Of a DNA stretch of 64,000 nt, positions 36,788 to 47,300 are shown piece after piece. Position 1 is the stretch's first letter. Every line of letters begins with the position of its first letter. The notes beneath the pieces were generated by a model that was given only the letters and a program-made list of their open reading frames with translations, searched no databases and was not told the origin of the DNA. The position numbers and the translations under genes were made by a program. The DNA lies in NCBI RefSeq assembly GCF_011745145.1, contig NZ_CP050191.1:3799327-3863326 (forward strand). Direction: 5' to 3'. The stretch comes from Mycobacterium sp. DL440 (GTDB lineage Bacteria > Actinomycetota > Actinomycetes > Mycobacteriales > Mycobacteriaceae).

Positions 36788-38161
36788 CTATCGGCCGGCG
36801 GTGCCGACTGCCGGCGCCAGATCGCCGCGCAGGTCCGCGGCGATCACCCGCGCCGCTGCGTTCTGCCAGTTGTGCAGTGACCGCTGCGGCACCTCGGTGA
36901 CGAACCACTGCCAGGCTTGGCGTGCCACCGGGTCCAGCCCGGCCGCGGTGGCGTTCTGCGCGTAGGCGCGGACCCCGACGACGTACGGGAAGTACAGCGA
37001 GTTGTAGTGGCGCCACTGCTCGGTGGTACCGAAGTCGCCGCTGTCGCGGGGCTTGAGCGCGGCAATGCGGTCGGCCAGCAACGCCTTGAGTTCGTTGGCC
37101 CGTTCCAGCGGCTGATCGGGCGCCCCGCGCTGGGTGAGCCGGGCGTCGATGGCGGGCAACGAGGTCAGCGGGCTGGCGACCAGCTTGGACAGATCGCCGT
37201 AGTGGCCGAGGGCGCGGCGGGTGAGTCGGGTGAAGGCGTCGTCGTCGATGCCACCCAGGGGGTGATCCGATCGCAGCGGCAGTGCGGCCTCGGTCTGGCG
37301 CAGCGCTTCACGATCGGCGCGCAGGTCCGGGGATCGGGCGAAGGCCAGCCGATCGAACAACCCGGCCAGCGGATCGGCCAGCACTTCCACCGCGACGGCG
37401 ACCGCCAGGCTGGTGAACAACAGGATCGTCATGACGGTGCGGCCGGTCCCGGCGTCGAGCACATACATGCCGATCAGGGCCTGGGCAGCGAACGGAACCG
37501 CGATCACCAGCGTGCCGATGACCGAGCGGCGCATGTCCGCGCGCAACGCCTGGCCTTCGTCGAACGCATCCCAGATCGCGACCGCTACGCCGAGCAGCGC
37601 GACGTCGAATCCGGTGGAGGCCAGGGCCAGCCAACTGGGCACCAACCCGAGCGGGATCACCAGGATCGCATTGCCCAGTGCGAAGAACAGCGTCGCGACG
37701 ATGATGAAGCCCACCACGGAGCCGGGTTTGGCGCCGCCGAGCACCGCCTTGACCATGGCGCCCAGCGAGGAGAGCGAGATCACCGCGAACATCACCCAGT
37801 GACCCGTCCGCAACGGCCCGTCGACGCTGCCCGCGAGCCCCGCCCCGGCGAAGGCCAGGATCGCGACGGCGAAGATCGCCGCGATCTCACCCGCGCGGGA
37901 CCGGAAGGTGTCGGCCGGGCGGGCAAGTTCGACCATCACCGCGAACCAGGCGATACCCGGCACCGCGACGAGATAGATCTCGATGCGGCTGAGCACTTCG
38001 GAGCCGGTCACCAGCCGGACCGCGTCGAGCGCGACCACGAGCGCGAAACTGGTCAGCCCGATCGCCGCAAGGGCGAGTACGGGCTTACGCGGGTCGCGGG
38101 CGAGAAGGTAGAGCCCCAGCCACCAGCTGAGGGTGAAAACCACCGCCGACAGCGCAGCCAT
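36788..38161 (-). CDS. Large membrane protein with 8-9 helices and a cytoplasmic domain
   Basis: A 457-residue protein. Residues 1-290 hold eight or nine hydrophobic helices (ALSAVVFTLSWWLGLYLLA at the start, and VLALAAIGLTSFALVVAL). The order resembles the 7TM sensor regions that precede signalling domains. Residues 300-457 are soluble and helical, with LTRRALGHYGDLSKLVASPL and QNATAAGLDPVARQAWQWFVTEVPQRSLHNWQ; no kinase or cyclase motif is visible. ATG 38161 is taken because the first helix begins there. The function is unknown; a membrane sensor is a guess. Confidence 0.65.
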   Translation of the reverse strand: MAALSAVVFTLSWWLGLYLLARDPRKPVLALAAIGLTSFALVVALDAVRLVTGSEVLSRIEIYLVAVPGIAWFAVMVELARPADTFRSRAGEIAAIFAVAILAFAGAGLAGSVDGPLRTGHWVMFAVISLSSLGAMVKAVLGGAKPGSVVGFIIVATLFFALGNAILVIPLGLVPSWLALASTGFDVALLGVAVAIWDAFDEGQALRADMRRSVIGTLVIAVPFAAQALIGMYVLDAGTGRTVMTILLFTSLAVAVAVEVLADPLAGLFDRLAFARSPDLRADREALRQTEAALPLRSDHPLGGIDDDAFTRLTRRALGHYGDLSKLVASPLTSLPAIDARLTQRGAPDQPLERANELKALLADRIAALKPRDSGDFGTTEQWRHYNSLYFPYVVGVRAYAQNATAAGLDPVARQAWQWFVTEVPQRSLHNWQNAAARVIAADLRGDLAPAVGTAGR

Positions 38162-38181
38162 AGCTTCAGTTTGGCACGCGC

Positions 38182-38976
38182 CTACTTCCCGTAGCGACGA
38201 TGCCGGGCCGTGTAATCGCGCAGTGCGCGCAGGAAGTCGACGCGACGGAATGCCGGCCAGTACGCCTCGGTGAACCACATCTCCGAATATGCGCTCTGCC
38301 ACAACAGGAATCCGCTGAGCCGTTGCTCACCCGAGGTACGGATGACAAGGTCCGGATCGGGTTGGCCTGAGGTGTAGAGGTTCTCCGAGATCCCGTCGAC
38401 GGTGACCGCCTCGACGAGTTGTTCGGCGGTGGCTCCGTTGGCCAGTTCCTTCGACAACAGCGAGCGCACGGCGTCGACGATCTCCTGACGTCCGCCGTAG
38501 GCGACGGCGACGTTCACGTGGAACGAGCCGGGCGGGGTCGATGCCGTACTCGCTACAGCCTCGCGCAGCCGGCGGGCCGGCTCCTCCCCCAACAACTCCA
38601 GGTCACCGACGGTGCGCACGGTCCAGGTGTTCGACGGGGCGCAGATCTCCTCGACCACGTCGGTGATGATCTCGAGCAGGGCGGACAGCTCTTCGGGATC
38701 GCGCTGCAGGTTCTCGGTCGAGAGCAGGTAGACCGTCGTCATCTCGATGCCCGCGGCCTGACACCAGCGCAGCATCTCGGCGATCTTGGCGGCACCCATC
38801 CGGTAGCCGATGCTGACATCGTCGTAACCTGCGTCACGCGCCCAGCGGCGGTTCCCGTCGCACAGCACCGCGATATGGCGGGGCAGTTCGGATCTGGCCT
38901 GCGACAGTTCCTGACGCAACCGCATTTCGTAGAGCCGATAGGCCGGTTCCTTGAGCCGCGGGGGAATGATGTCCAC
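38182..38976 (-). CDS. uppS: Short-chain Z-isoprenyl diphosphate synthase (Rv1086 type)
   Basis: A 264-residue cis-prenyltransferase. [14 protein letters not shown] is the catalytic diphosphate-binding motif, [15 protein letters not shown], then [12 protein letters not shown] and [18 protein letters not shown] are conserved, ending in the [15 protein letters not shown]g-site region. It closely matches from memory the enzyme that makes omega,E,Z-farnesyl diphosphate for decaprenyl phosphate. GTG 38976 ([11 protein letters not shown]) corresponds to the M. tuberculosis start. It is divergent from hemolysin III. Confidence 0.92.
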   Translation of the reverse strand: MDIIPPRLKEPAYRLYEMRLRQELSQARSELPRHIAVLCDGNRRWARDAGYDDVSIGYRMGAAKIAEMLRWCQAAGIEMTTVYLLSTENLQRDPEELSALLEIITDVVEEICAPSNTWTVRTVGDLELLGEEPARRLREAVASTASTPPGSFHVNVAVAYGGRQEIVDAVRSLLSKELANGATAEQLVEAVTVDGISENLYTSGQPDPDLVIRTSGEQRLSGFLLWQSAYSEMWFTEAYWPAFRRVDFLRALRDYTARHRRYGK

Positions 38977-39034
38977 GAGAATCCAGACTACTGTGAGCGT
39001 CGGGGTACACCCCATGATTGTCAATGGAGGTGAC

Positions 39035-39778
39035 ATGACCGCGCCGACGGGCAGCACCAAGCCCTACCGCTCAGCGGCCGGACTGAGCCGGCCCGCAGAA
39101 GATCTGCCCGAGGCGGTCGCCGAAGGCGTCGCCCAGTTCCTGGGAAGGCCACGGGCACGCGGATGGATCCACGTGTACTCGGCCATTGTCGCTTTCATCG
39201 CCGGGGCCGCTCTGGTGTCGGTGTCGTGGTCGCTGGAGTCCACCCGGGCCGGGCTGGCCACCCTGCTCTACACGTTCACGATCGTGGCCATGTTCGCCGT
39301 CAGCGGGACCTACCACCGAGTGACGTGGAAGTCGCCCGGCGCCCGCAAATGGATGAAGCGGCTCGACCACTCGATGATCTTCATCTTCATCGCGGGCAGC
39401 TACACCCCGTTCGCACTGCTGGCCCTGCCCGAATCCAAAGGCATGGTGCTGTTCTGGATCGTCTGGGGCGGGGCGATCGCCGGTGTGCTGCTCAAGATGT
39501 TCTGGCCGTCAGCACCACGCTGGCTCGGTGTCCCGCTCTACATCCTGCTGGGCTGGGTGGCGGCCTGGTTCATCGGGCCGATCATGCACGGGGCCGGGGT
39601 CGCCGCGGTGGTGTTGTTGATCGTCGGCGGCGCGCTCTACAGCATCGGCGGCGTGCTCTACGCGCTCAAATGGCCCAACCCGTGGCCTACCACGTTCGGC
39701 CATCACGAGTTCTTCCACGCCTGCACGGCGGTGGCGGCGATCTGCCACTACATCGCCATGTGGTTCGCCGTCTTCTGA
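39035..39778 (+). CDS. Hemolysin III family (PAQR-type) membrane protein
   Basis: A 247-residue seven-helix protein of the hemolysin III/TrhA-PAQR family (Rv1085c type). The conserved metal-site residues are visible in [29 protein letters not shown] and the C-terminal [23 protein letters not shown] precedes ATG 39035. TrhA-type members influence membrane energy or lipid homeostasis. No enzymatic activity is proven. Confidence 0.88.
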   Translation: MTAPTGSTKPYRSAAGLSRPAEDLPEAVAEGVAQFLGRPRARGWIHVYSAIVAFIAGAALVSVSWSLESTRAGLATLLYTFTIVAMFAVSGTYHRVTWKSPGARKWMKRLDHSMIFIFIAGSYTPFALLALPESKGMVLFWIVWGGAIAGVLLKMFWPSAPRWLGVPLYILLGWVAAWFIGPIMHGAGVAAVVLLIVGGALYSIGGVLYALKWPNPWPTTFGHHEFFHACTAVAAICHYIAMWFAVF

Positions 39779-39869
39779 TCCCCCCTCGGCACCGCGACCG
39801 TGCGTGTCTGCCGGTCCACACACCGCATTTCGCCGACAGGTTGCGCACGCTCGCGCTCGATGAGCCCGG

Positions 39870-40244
39870 TTACAGCTGGGTGATGTCGGCCGCGGACCAG
39901 TAGGCCTTCATCGTGGTGATCTGCCCGTCGGCGTCGAAGGTCATGACCTCCATGGGCTCGATGCGCATCGCGCCACCGACGACGATCGCGAACAGGAACG
40001 CCGCCTCGTGGCCGCCGGGGCGGAACTTCAGCAACTCGGTCGTGATCTCGGCTCCTGCAGCGGTCAGGTTCTTGTAGAAGCCCTCAATCGCCTGGCGCCC
40101 GATGTGGACCTCCCCGCTGCCCACCGGATCCTCCAACGTCGCGTCGTCGGCATACAGCGCGGCGACCTCGGCAGCCGACCCGCCCGCAACGGTGTCGAGA
40201 TAGCGCTTGACGAAGGACTCCAGGGCTGCGGCATCGTGGCTCAT
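39870..40244 (-). CDS. SnoaL-like / steroid delta-isomerase family protein
   Basis: A 124-residue NTF2-fold protein. FVKRYLDTVAGGSAAEVAALYADDATLEDPVGSG has the Tyr and Asp positions of ketosteroid isomerases, followed by GRQAIEGFYKN and IEPMEVMTFDADGQITTMKAYW. Ketosteroid isomerases shift a steroid C5-C6 double bond; many family members have other or no activity. ATG 40244 is used. It follows the DUF255 gene by 10 bp on the same strand, so it may be co-transcribed. Confidence 0.75.
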   Translation of the reverse strand: MSHDAAALESFVKRYLDTVAGGSAAEVAALYADDATLEDPVGSGEVHIGRQAIEGFYKNLTAAGAEITTELLKFRPGGHEAAFLFAIVVGGAMRIEPMEVMTFDADGQITTMKAYWSAADITQL

Positions 40245-40254
40245 GGCCGCGAGG

Positions 40255-42294
<2,040 letters not shown>

Positions 42295-42564
42295 CGGGGG
42301 CGCTGTTCACCGCGCCTTTGCCAGGTTCGGCGCCGGTGTCGTCGGCGGTGCCTTCGTCGGCAGCCTGGTCGGGCTCGGGGTGTTCCCGGTCGAAGGACTC
42401 GGGCAGCTTGCGCAGGTGGCGGTTCATCGACCACACCAGCGCGAAGGTGCCGATCAGCAGCGCCACCGTGACCAGCAGGCCGAGCGGGGTCGCCTTACCG
42501 AACTCCGGCCCGGTATTTCGTGGCTCGTCGGCGAGCAGTGTGATCACTGCGGTCAAAGTGTCGA

Positions 42565-43431
42565 TCATTTCTCAATCCCGGTGAACAGGTCGTCTTCCGG
42601 CAGGTTCACCGGCACGCGCGACCGCGCCAACTCGAACTCCTCAGTCGGCCAGAGCCGTTGCTGCCATTCGATCGGCGCATGGAAGAAATCGCCTTTCGGG
42701 TCGATCTGGGTCGCATGTGCGCGCAGCGCATCGTCGCGCTGACTGAAGTACTCCGAGCATTCAACACGGGTGGTGACCCGGTTGGCGAACGGGTCGTGGT
42801 CCGGGTCCCAGTGCTCCAGCCATTTGCCGAAGGGGCCCTGCCGGCCGTTCCTGGCGAACTCGTCCTGCAGCAGTTGCATGCGTTCACGCAGGAAGCCGTG
42901 GTTGTAATACAGCTTCGACACGTTCCATGGTGTCCCGGCCTCGGGGTACAGCCGGTAGTCGGCGGCCGCCTCGTAGGCCGCCACCGAAACCTCGTGGCAG
43001 CGGATGTGGTCGGGGTGGGGGTAGCCACCGTTCTCGTCATAGGTGGTCAGCACGTGCGGCTGGAACTCCCGGATCACCCGGACCAGGCGGCTGACCGGCT
43101 CGGCGAGCGGCACACACCCGAAACAGCCGTCCGGCAGCGGGGGCATCGGATCGCCTTCGGGCAGGCCCGAGTCGACGAATCCCAGCCAGTGATGCTCGAC
43201 GCCGAGGATCTCGGCGGCCTTGGCCATCTCGTCACGGCGCACCTCGGTGATCCGGCCGTGCACCTCGGGGAGGTCCATCGCCGGATTGAGTATGTCTCCG
43301 CGCTCGCCGCCGGTGAGCGTCACGACCATGACGCGCACACCTTCGGCCGCATAGCGCGCGGTGGTTGCCGCACCCTTGCTGGACTCGTCGTCCGGGTGGG
43401 CATGCACCGCCATCAACCGCAGTTCACTCAT
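42565..43431 (-). CDS. mca: Mycothiol S-conjugate amidase Mca
   Basis: A 288-residue zinc amidase that cleaves mycothiol S-conjugates into glucosaminyl-inositol and a mercapturic acid for export, a detoxification step specific to actinobacteria. The zinc site is visible as AHPDDES (H12, D15) and [26 protein letters not shown] and [13 protein letters not shown] are Mca-type segments that help separate it from MshB. ATG 43431 is standard. It is first in an operon with the small membrane protein and DUF255 genes. Confidence 0.95.
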   Translation of the reverse strand: MSELRLMAVHAHPDDESSKGAATTARYAAEGVRVMVVTLTGGERGDILNPAMDLPEVHGRITEVRRDEMAKAAEILGVEHHWLGFVDSGLPEGDPMPPLPDGCFGCVPLAEPVSRLVRVIREFQPHVLTTYDENGGYPHPDHIRCHEVSVAAYEAAADYRLYPEAGTPWNVSKLYYNHGFLRERMQLLQDEFARNGRQGPFGKWLEHWDPDHDPFANRVTTRVECSEYFSQRDDALRAHATQIDPKGDFFHAPIEWQQRLWPTEEFELARSRVPVNLPEDDLFTGIEK

Positions 43432-43542
43432 TTCGCTTTCATCTAACTACGGAGCCCTCTTACGTAATCCCTGTACCCAAACCTTCAACCCGCTCCCTGG
43501 GCTGCGGTGACGGATTTGTCTGGCCCTATAGTTCCAGTTCTG

Positions 43543-43965
43543 ATGATCGAACGCCCCGCCGCCCGCTACGGATCCCGCCAATTGTCCCGACGGACCCGGC
43601 GAAGGATCACGTTTGCACTGGTCGGCCTGGTGGTGGTGGCAGGTGTGATCCTCGCAGTCGTGGCCTTCCAGCGGTTGGGCACCGGCGAGGTGAAAGGCGA
43701 GCTCTCGGCGTACGAACTGGTCGACAACCAGACGGTGTCGGTGACGATCGGGGTGACCCGTCCGGACCCTTCGAGGCCGGTGGTGTGCATCGTTCGGGCC
43801 CGTTCGATCGACGGGAGCGAAACTGGGCGCCGCGAAATCCTGGTGAGTCCCTCCGATCAGCGGGTGGTGCAGGTGACCGCCGAAGTGAAATCCAGCCGTC
43901 CTCCCGTGATGGGCGATGTCTACGGTTGCGGGACGGATGTGCCGTCCTACCTGGTAGCGCCCTGA
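43543..43965 (+). CDS. DUF4307 single-pass membrane protein (Rv1081c type)
   Basis: A 140-residue protein. A basic N-terminus (RYGSRQLSRRTRRR) precedes one transmembrane helix, TFALVGLVVVAGVILAVVAF, and an extracytoplasmic beta-rich DUF4307 domain with a Cys pair (VVCIVRAR and VYGCGTDV). ATG 43543 and GTG 43507 are both possible. TATAGT at 43527-43532 lies 10 nt before the ATG, suggesting a very short or absent leader and favouring ATG. It is divergent from mca. The function is unknown. Confidence 0.8.
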   Translation: MIERPAARYGSRQLSRRTRRRITFALVGLVVVAGVILAVVAFQRLGTGEVKGELSAYELVDNQTVSVTIGVTRPDPSRPVVCIVRARSIDGSETGRREILVSPSDQRVVQVTAEVKSSRPPVMGDVYGCGTDVPSYLVAP

Positions 43966-44038
43966 ATTTGACGCTCGCAACAAACGACGAACAGCCATTA
44001 CGTGAAGATTCGTTGGCCGCTCGGTGGTACGATTGTGC

Positions 44039-44115
44039 GATACACGGTTCCTCGCTGGGGCCGTGTATTGCTGCATTAGCACTCAGGTAGGTGCTTATGT
44101 CCGCGGCAATACACG
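44039..44115 (+). promoter_or_regulatory. Structured greA leader with alternative hairpins
   Basis: ATACACGG (44040-44047) can pair with CCGTGTAT (44061-44068). The same strand CGTGTATTGC (44062-44071) can instead pair over 10 bp with GCAATACACG (44106-44115), enclosing a further AGCAC/GTGCT stem (44078-44095). The two folds exclude each other. The element lies 90-165 nt before greA. It could be a leader RNA controlling greA or a small RNA; there is no match to a named riboswitch. Confidence 0.45.
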
Positions 44116-44205
44116 CGCCTGCCCCTCAGTCTGGAAACGACGGACTTCGCACGCGAAGAAGGCGTGAGAGCGCCGCAAGAGCAAGATAGACAGGAGCGCG
44201 AGAAC

Positions 44206-44700
44206 ATGACCGACACACAGGTCACCTGGCTCACTCAGGATGCATTCGACCGGTTGAAGGCGGAGCTGGATCAGCTGATCGCCAACCGGCCGGTGATCGC
44301 CGCCGAGATCAACGACCGTCGCGAAGAGGGCGACCTGCGCGAGAACGGTGGCTACCATGCCGCCCGCGAGGAGCAGGGCCAGCAGGAGGCCCGCATCCGT
44401 CAGCTGCAGGAGCTGCTCAACAACGCCAAGGTCGGTGAGGCACCCAAGCAGTCCGGTGTCGCGCTGCCCGGTTCGGTCGTCAAGGTGTACTACGACGACG
44501 ACAAGAAGGACACCGAGACGTTCCTGATCGCCACCCGCCAGGAGGGCATCAGCGTCGGCAAGCTCGAGGTTTACTCCCCCAACTCACCGCTGGGCAGTGC
44601 CCTGATCGACGCCAAGGTCGGTGAGTCGCGCACCTACACCGTGCCGAACGGCAACACCGTCAAGGTCACCCTGGTCAGCGCCGAGCCCTATCACGACTGA
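44206..44700 (+). CDS. greA: Transcription elongation factor GreA
   Basis: A 164-residue Gre factor. The N-terminal coiled-coil ([62 protein letters not shown]) carries the acidic tip DLREN used to stimulate RNA cleavage in backtracked polymerase. The C-terminal FKBP-like domain ends [26 protein letters not shown] and [12 protein letters not shown] 44206 follows CAGGAG. A 240-bp upstream gap contains the structured leader. The GPP34 gene follows after 35 bp. Confidence 0.96.
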   Translation: MTDTQVTWLTQDAFDRLKAELDQLIANRPVIAAEINDRREEGDLRENGGYHAAREEQGQQEARIRQLQELLNNAKVGEAPKQSGVALPGSVVKVYYDDDKKDTETFLIATRQEGISVGKLEVYSPNSPLGSALIDAKVGESRTYTVPNGNTVKVTLVSAEPYHD

Positions 44701-44735
44701 CGGGTCGGCGCGGGGGAAGCACTACAGTCGGGGAA

Positions 44736-45407
44736 ATGGCGCAAATCGCCGAAGACCTGTTCTTGCTGTTGCTGGACAACGCAGCCGCCCAGCCCGCACT
44801 TGACCGCCATCGCAGGGAGAAAGTACTCAGCGCCGCGGTACTGCTGGACCTGGCCTACGCGTGCCGGATCCGCCCAGCCATGGCAGACGAGCCGATCGAG
44901 GCCGGCCGGTTGATCGCGCTGGCCGGCGATTGGCCCGCCGATCCGGTCGGTGACCCGGCGTTCGAACTACTGCAACGCCGGCCACTTTCGGCGGAGTCCG
45001 CGCTGGCCAGGCTGAGCAGGCACACCCAGTCAAACCTGGAGCTGCATCTCGAACGCGTCGGGGCGATCCGGCGAGTCCGCCTGCCCGGCAAAGGTTTTCC
45101 GGGCAAGCCGGTGTACTGCTGGCCATTGGCCAACCGGGAACGAGTCAGCCAGGCGCGGGCGGCCTTGTTGGCCGCACTGTTCGACGGCCACAACCCGGTA
45201 CCCGCAATCGCCGCGATCATCTGCCTGCTGCACGCAGTTGACGGCTTGGGCGCGATACTGAGCCTCAACGACCGGGGCTGGCGGTGGGTGCATGCCCGGT
45301 CCACCGAAATCGCCACGGGCATCTGGGTGGACGAGACCGCGTCGGCAATGCCCGAGATGAATCTGGCAGTGACGACGTCGGCGTTACGTCCGGCCCTGAT
45401 GACCTAG
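44736..45407 (+). CDS. GPP34 (GOLPH3/VPS74-like) family protein
   Basis: A 223-residue, mostly helical protein with the GPP34 pattern: N-terminal IAEDLFLLLLDNAAAQPALDRHRREKVLSAAVLLDLAYACRI, a central pair of helices, then RRVRLPGKGFPGKPVYCWPLANRERV and a C-terminal helical bundle AAIICLLHAVDGLGAILSLNDRGWRWVHAR. Eukaryotic members bind PI4P at the Golgi; bacterial members, common in actinobacteria, have no established role. ATG 44736 is used. It is convergent with metB across a long hairpin. Confidence 0.8.
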   Translation: MAQIAEDLFLLLLDNAAAQPALDRHRREKVLSAAVLLDLAYACRIRPAMADEPIEAGRLIALAGDWPADPVGDPAFELLQRRPLSAESALARLSRHTQSNLELHLERVGAIRRVRLPGKGFPGKPVYCWPLANRERVSQARAALLAALFDGHNPVPAIAAIICLLHAVDGLGAILSLNDRGWRWVHARSTEIATGIWVDETASAMPEMNLAVTTSALRPALMT

Positions 45408-45418
45408 CCTTCCTTGCG

Positions 45419-45476
45419 CGAGCAGACGCTGCGGTACCCCGGTAACGTCGTTCTCGGGTACCTACGCGTCTGCTCG
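45419..45476. terminator. Long hairpin between convergent GPP34 and metB genes
   Basis: CGAGCAGACGC (45419-45429) pairs with 45466-45476, and GGTACCC (45433-45439) pairs with GGGTACC (45456-45462) inside. The left arm lies in the 14-mer GCGCGAGCAGACGC that also heads the fumC hairpin. It sits exactly between the two stop codons and probably ends both transcripts. Confidence 0.65.
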
Positions 45477-45479
45477 GCG

Positions 45480-46637
45480 CTATTTGCCGAGGGCCTGCTC
45501 CAGGTCGGCCAGCAGGTCGGCAGCATGTTCGATACCTACCGACAGCCGCACCAGGTTGTCGGGAACCTCCAGCTGCGAGCCCGCCGTCGACGCATGCGTC
45601 ATGGCCCCTGGGTACTCGATCAACGACTCCACCCCGCCGAGCGACTCGGCGAGAATGAAAAGCTCAGTGCGCGAGCACAACTCACGTGCCGCCCGGGGGC
45701 CACCGCGCAGCTGCAGGCTCACCATGCCGCCGAAACCGGACATCTGCCGCGCCGCCACATCGTGGTTGGGGTGACTGACCAGACCGGGATAGAGCACGGT
45801 CTCGACCGCCGGGTGTCCGTCGAGGAATTCGGCTATCAGCGCGGCGTTTTCGCTGTGCTGACGCATCCGCAGCACCAACGTCTTGAGCCCACGCATGGTC
45901 AGGTACGCGTCGAAGGGACCCGGCACCGCTCCGGCGCCGTTCTGTAGGAACGCGAATGCCGCGTCGAGTTCCTCGTCGTTGGTCAGCAGCGCGCCGCCGA
46001 CCACATCCGAGTGCCCACCGATGTACTTGGTGGTGGAGTGCAGCACGATGTCGGCACCCAGCAGCAGTGGCTGCTGCAGCGCCGGCGAGGCAAACGTGTT
46101 GTCCACCAACACCTTGACGCCCGCGGACGACGCGATCTGGACGATCCCCGGGATGTCGGCCACGCTCAGCAGCGGGTTGGTGGGCGTTTCCACCCAGATC
46201 AGCCGGGTCCGCGGGGTGAGCGCTGAGCGCACCGCGTCCAGGTCGCTCAACGGTACCGGGGTGTGGGTGACCCCCCACTGCGAGAACACCTTGTCGATGA
46301 GGCGGAACGTGCCACCGTATGCATCGTCGGGGATGACCACGTGGTCGCCGGGCCGCAGCACCGCGCGCAGGGCACAGTCGGTGGCGGCCATGCCCGAGCT
46401 GAAGGCGCGCCCGTAGGCGGCTTCCTCGACCGCGGCGAGCGCCGACTCCAGAGCCTGCCGGGTGGGATTTCCGGTACGGGCGTATTCGAATCCACCGCGC
46501 AGCCCGCCGACGCCGTCCTGGGCGAAGGTCGAACTGGCGTAGATCGGGGTGTTGACGGCTCCGGTGCCCGGGTCGGGTCGGTAACCGGCGTGGATGGCTT
46601 TTGTGGCCAGACCGTGCCACCTGCGCTGTTCACTCAT
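45480..46637 (-). CDS. metB: Cystathionine gamma-synthase / gamma-lyase family MetB
   Basis: A 385-residue Cys/Met-metabolism PLP enzyme. The PLP lysine is in LHSTTKYIGGHSD, with YARTGNPTR, FSSGMAATDCALRAVL and VDNTFASPALQQPL for cofactor and substrate binding and AESLGGVESLIEYPGAMTH near the end. In mycobacteria this gene converts O-acyl-homoserine and cysteine to cystathionine and, as a lyase, serves the reverse route with Cbs. It is near cbs on the same strand, with two membrane protein genes between them. Confidence 0.93.
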   Translation of the reverse strand: MSEQRRWHGLATKAIHAGYRPDPGTGAVNTPIYASSTFAQDGVGGLRGGFEYARTGNPTRQALESALAAVEEAAYGRAFSSGMAATDCALRAVLRPGDHVVIPDDAYGGTFRLIDKVFSQWGVTHTPVPLSDLDAVRSALTPRTRLIWVETPTNPLLSVADIPGIVQIASSAGVKVLVDNTFASPALQQPLLLGADIVLHSTTKYIGGHSDVVGGALLTNDEELDAAFAFLQNGAGAVPGPFDAYLTMRGLKTLVLRMRQHSENAALIAEFLDGHPAVETVLYPGLVSHPNHDVAARQMSGFGGMVSLQLRGGPRAARELCSRTELFILAESLGGVESLIEYPGAMTHASTAGSQLEVPDNLVRLSVGIEHAADLLADLEQALGK

Positions 46638-46662
46638 AACGTGTCGAGCCTATCGCGGCCGT

Positions 46663-47157
46663 TCAGTTTCGCAGCTTTCGTCCGTACTGGTCGGGAACTG
46701 ATCGGTTGAACATCATGACCGCATCCACCAGAGCCCAGATCCCGACGCCGACAATGATGAACAACCCGACGATCAGAATCGACGTGAGGATGCCGAGGAT
46801 CGTCAGCCCCAGCTGGATCGCGCCGATATTGGTGGAGCCGATGTAGAAACGTCCGACACCGAAGCCGCCGAGAAACAGCTGCAACAGACCGGCGGTGACA
46901 GCCGATTTGTCGGACAACGGCTCCCCGGTCTGCGGGTCGCGACCGAACGGCGCCGACGGGTCGGCGGGATACGCGCCGTAAGGCTGCGGCTGCCCCGGGT
47001 ACCCGGCCGCCGGGAAGCCCTGAGGCGGATAGCCTGCGGGCGGACCCTGAGGCGGATAACCGCCGAATTGCGGGACTCCCTGCGGAGGCGGGAATTGCGG
47101 AGGCATGGCCTGCGGCGGCACTCCGTACATGCCTTCAGGCGGATTTGGTGTCGACAT
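46663..47157 (-). CDS. TM2-domain membrane protein with Pro/Gln-rich N-terminus
   Basis: A 164-residue protein. Residues 1-70 are disordered YPPQG and QPYGAYP repeats. A linker with DPQTGEPLSDKSAVTAGLLQLFLGGFGVGRFYIG opens the TM2 domain, whose two helices (AIQLGLTILGILTSILI; LFIIVGVGIWALVDAVMMF) form a hairpin with the conserved GxGRFYxG. ATG 47157 is used. Mycobacteria carry several such proteins of unknown function. It is preceded by another Pro-rich membrane protein gene and followed by metB. Confidence 0.8.
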   Translation of the reverse strand: MSTPNPPEGMYGVPPQAMPPQFPPPQGVPQFGGYPPQGPPAGYPPQGFPAAGYPGQPQPYGAYPADPSAPFGRDPQTGEPLSDKSAVTAGLLQLFLGGFGVGRFYIGSTNIGAIQLGLTILGILTSILIVGLFIIVGVGIWALVDAVMMFNRSVPDQYGRKLRN

Positions 47158-47243
47158 GGCGGCCCCGACTTTCTCGAATGCACCGAACTCCGATATGGAT
47201 TCGGCATCGGCAGGCTAGCTGAAATGATGTCACGGAACACAGC

Positions 47244-47282
47244 GCCCACGGCGCCGGCATTTCTGCCGTACGCGCCGTGGGC
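47244..47282. terminator. Hairpin after the YPPPGG membrane protein gene
   Basis: GCCCACGGCGC (47244-47254) pairs perfectly with 47272-47282, and CGGCA/TGCCG pairs inside, giving a 16-bp stem with a short loop. It follows the stop of the minus-strand gene at 47301 and separates it from the TM2 gene. Confidence 0.6.
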
Positions 47283-47300
47283 GGCTGAGGTTGGTGCTAC

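Noticed and set aside
39779..39869. GTGCGTGTCTGC and GCGCACGCTCGCGC segments in the gap after hemolysin III.
   Set aside because: They can form an imperfect stem typical of mycobacterial 3' regions, but mismatches are many, so I do not list it as a terminator.
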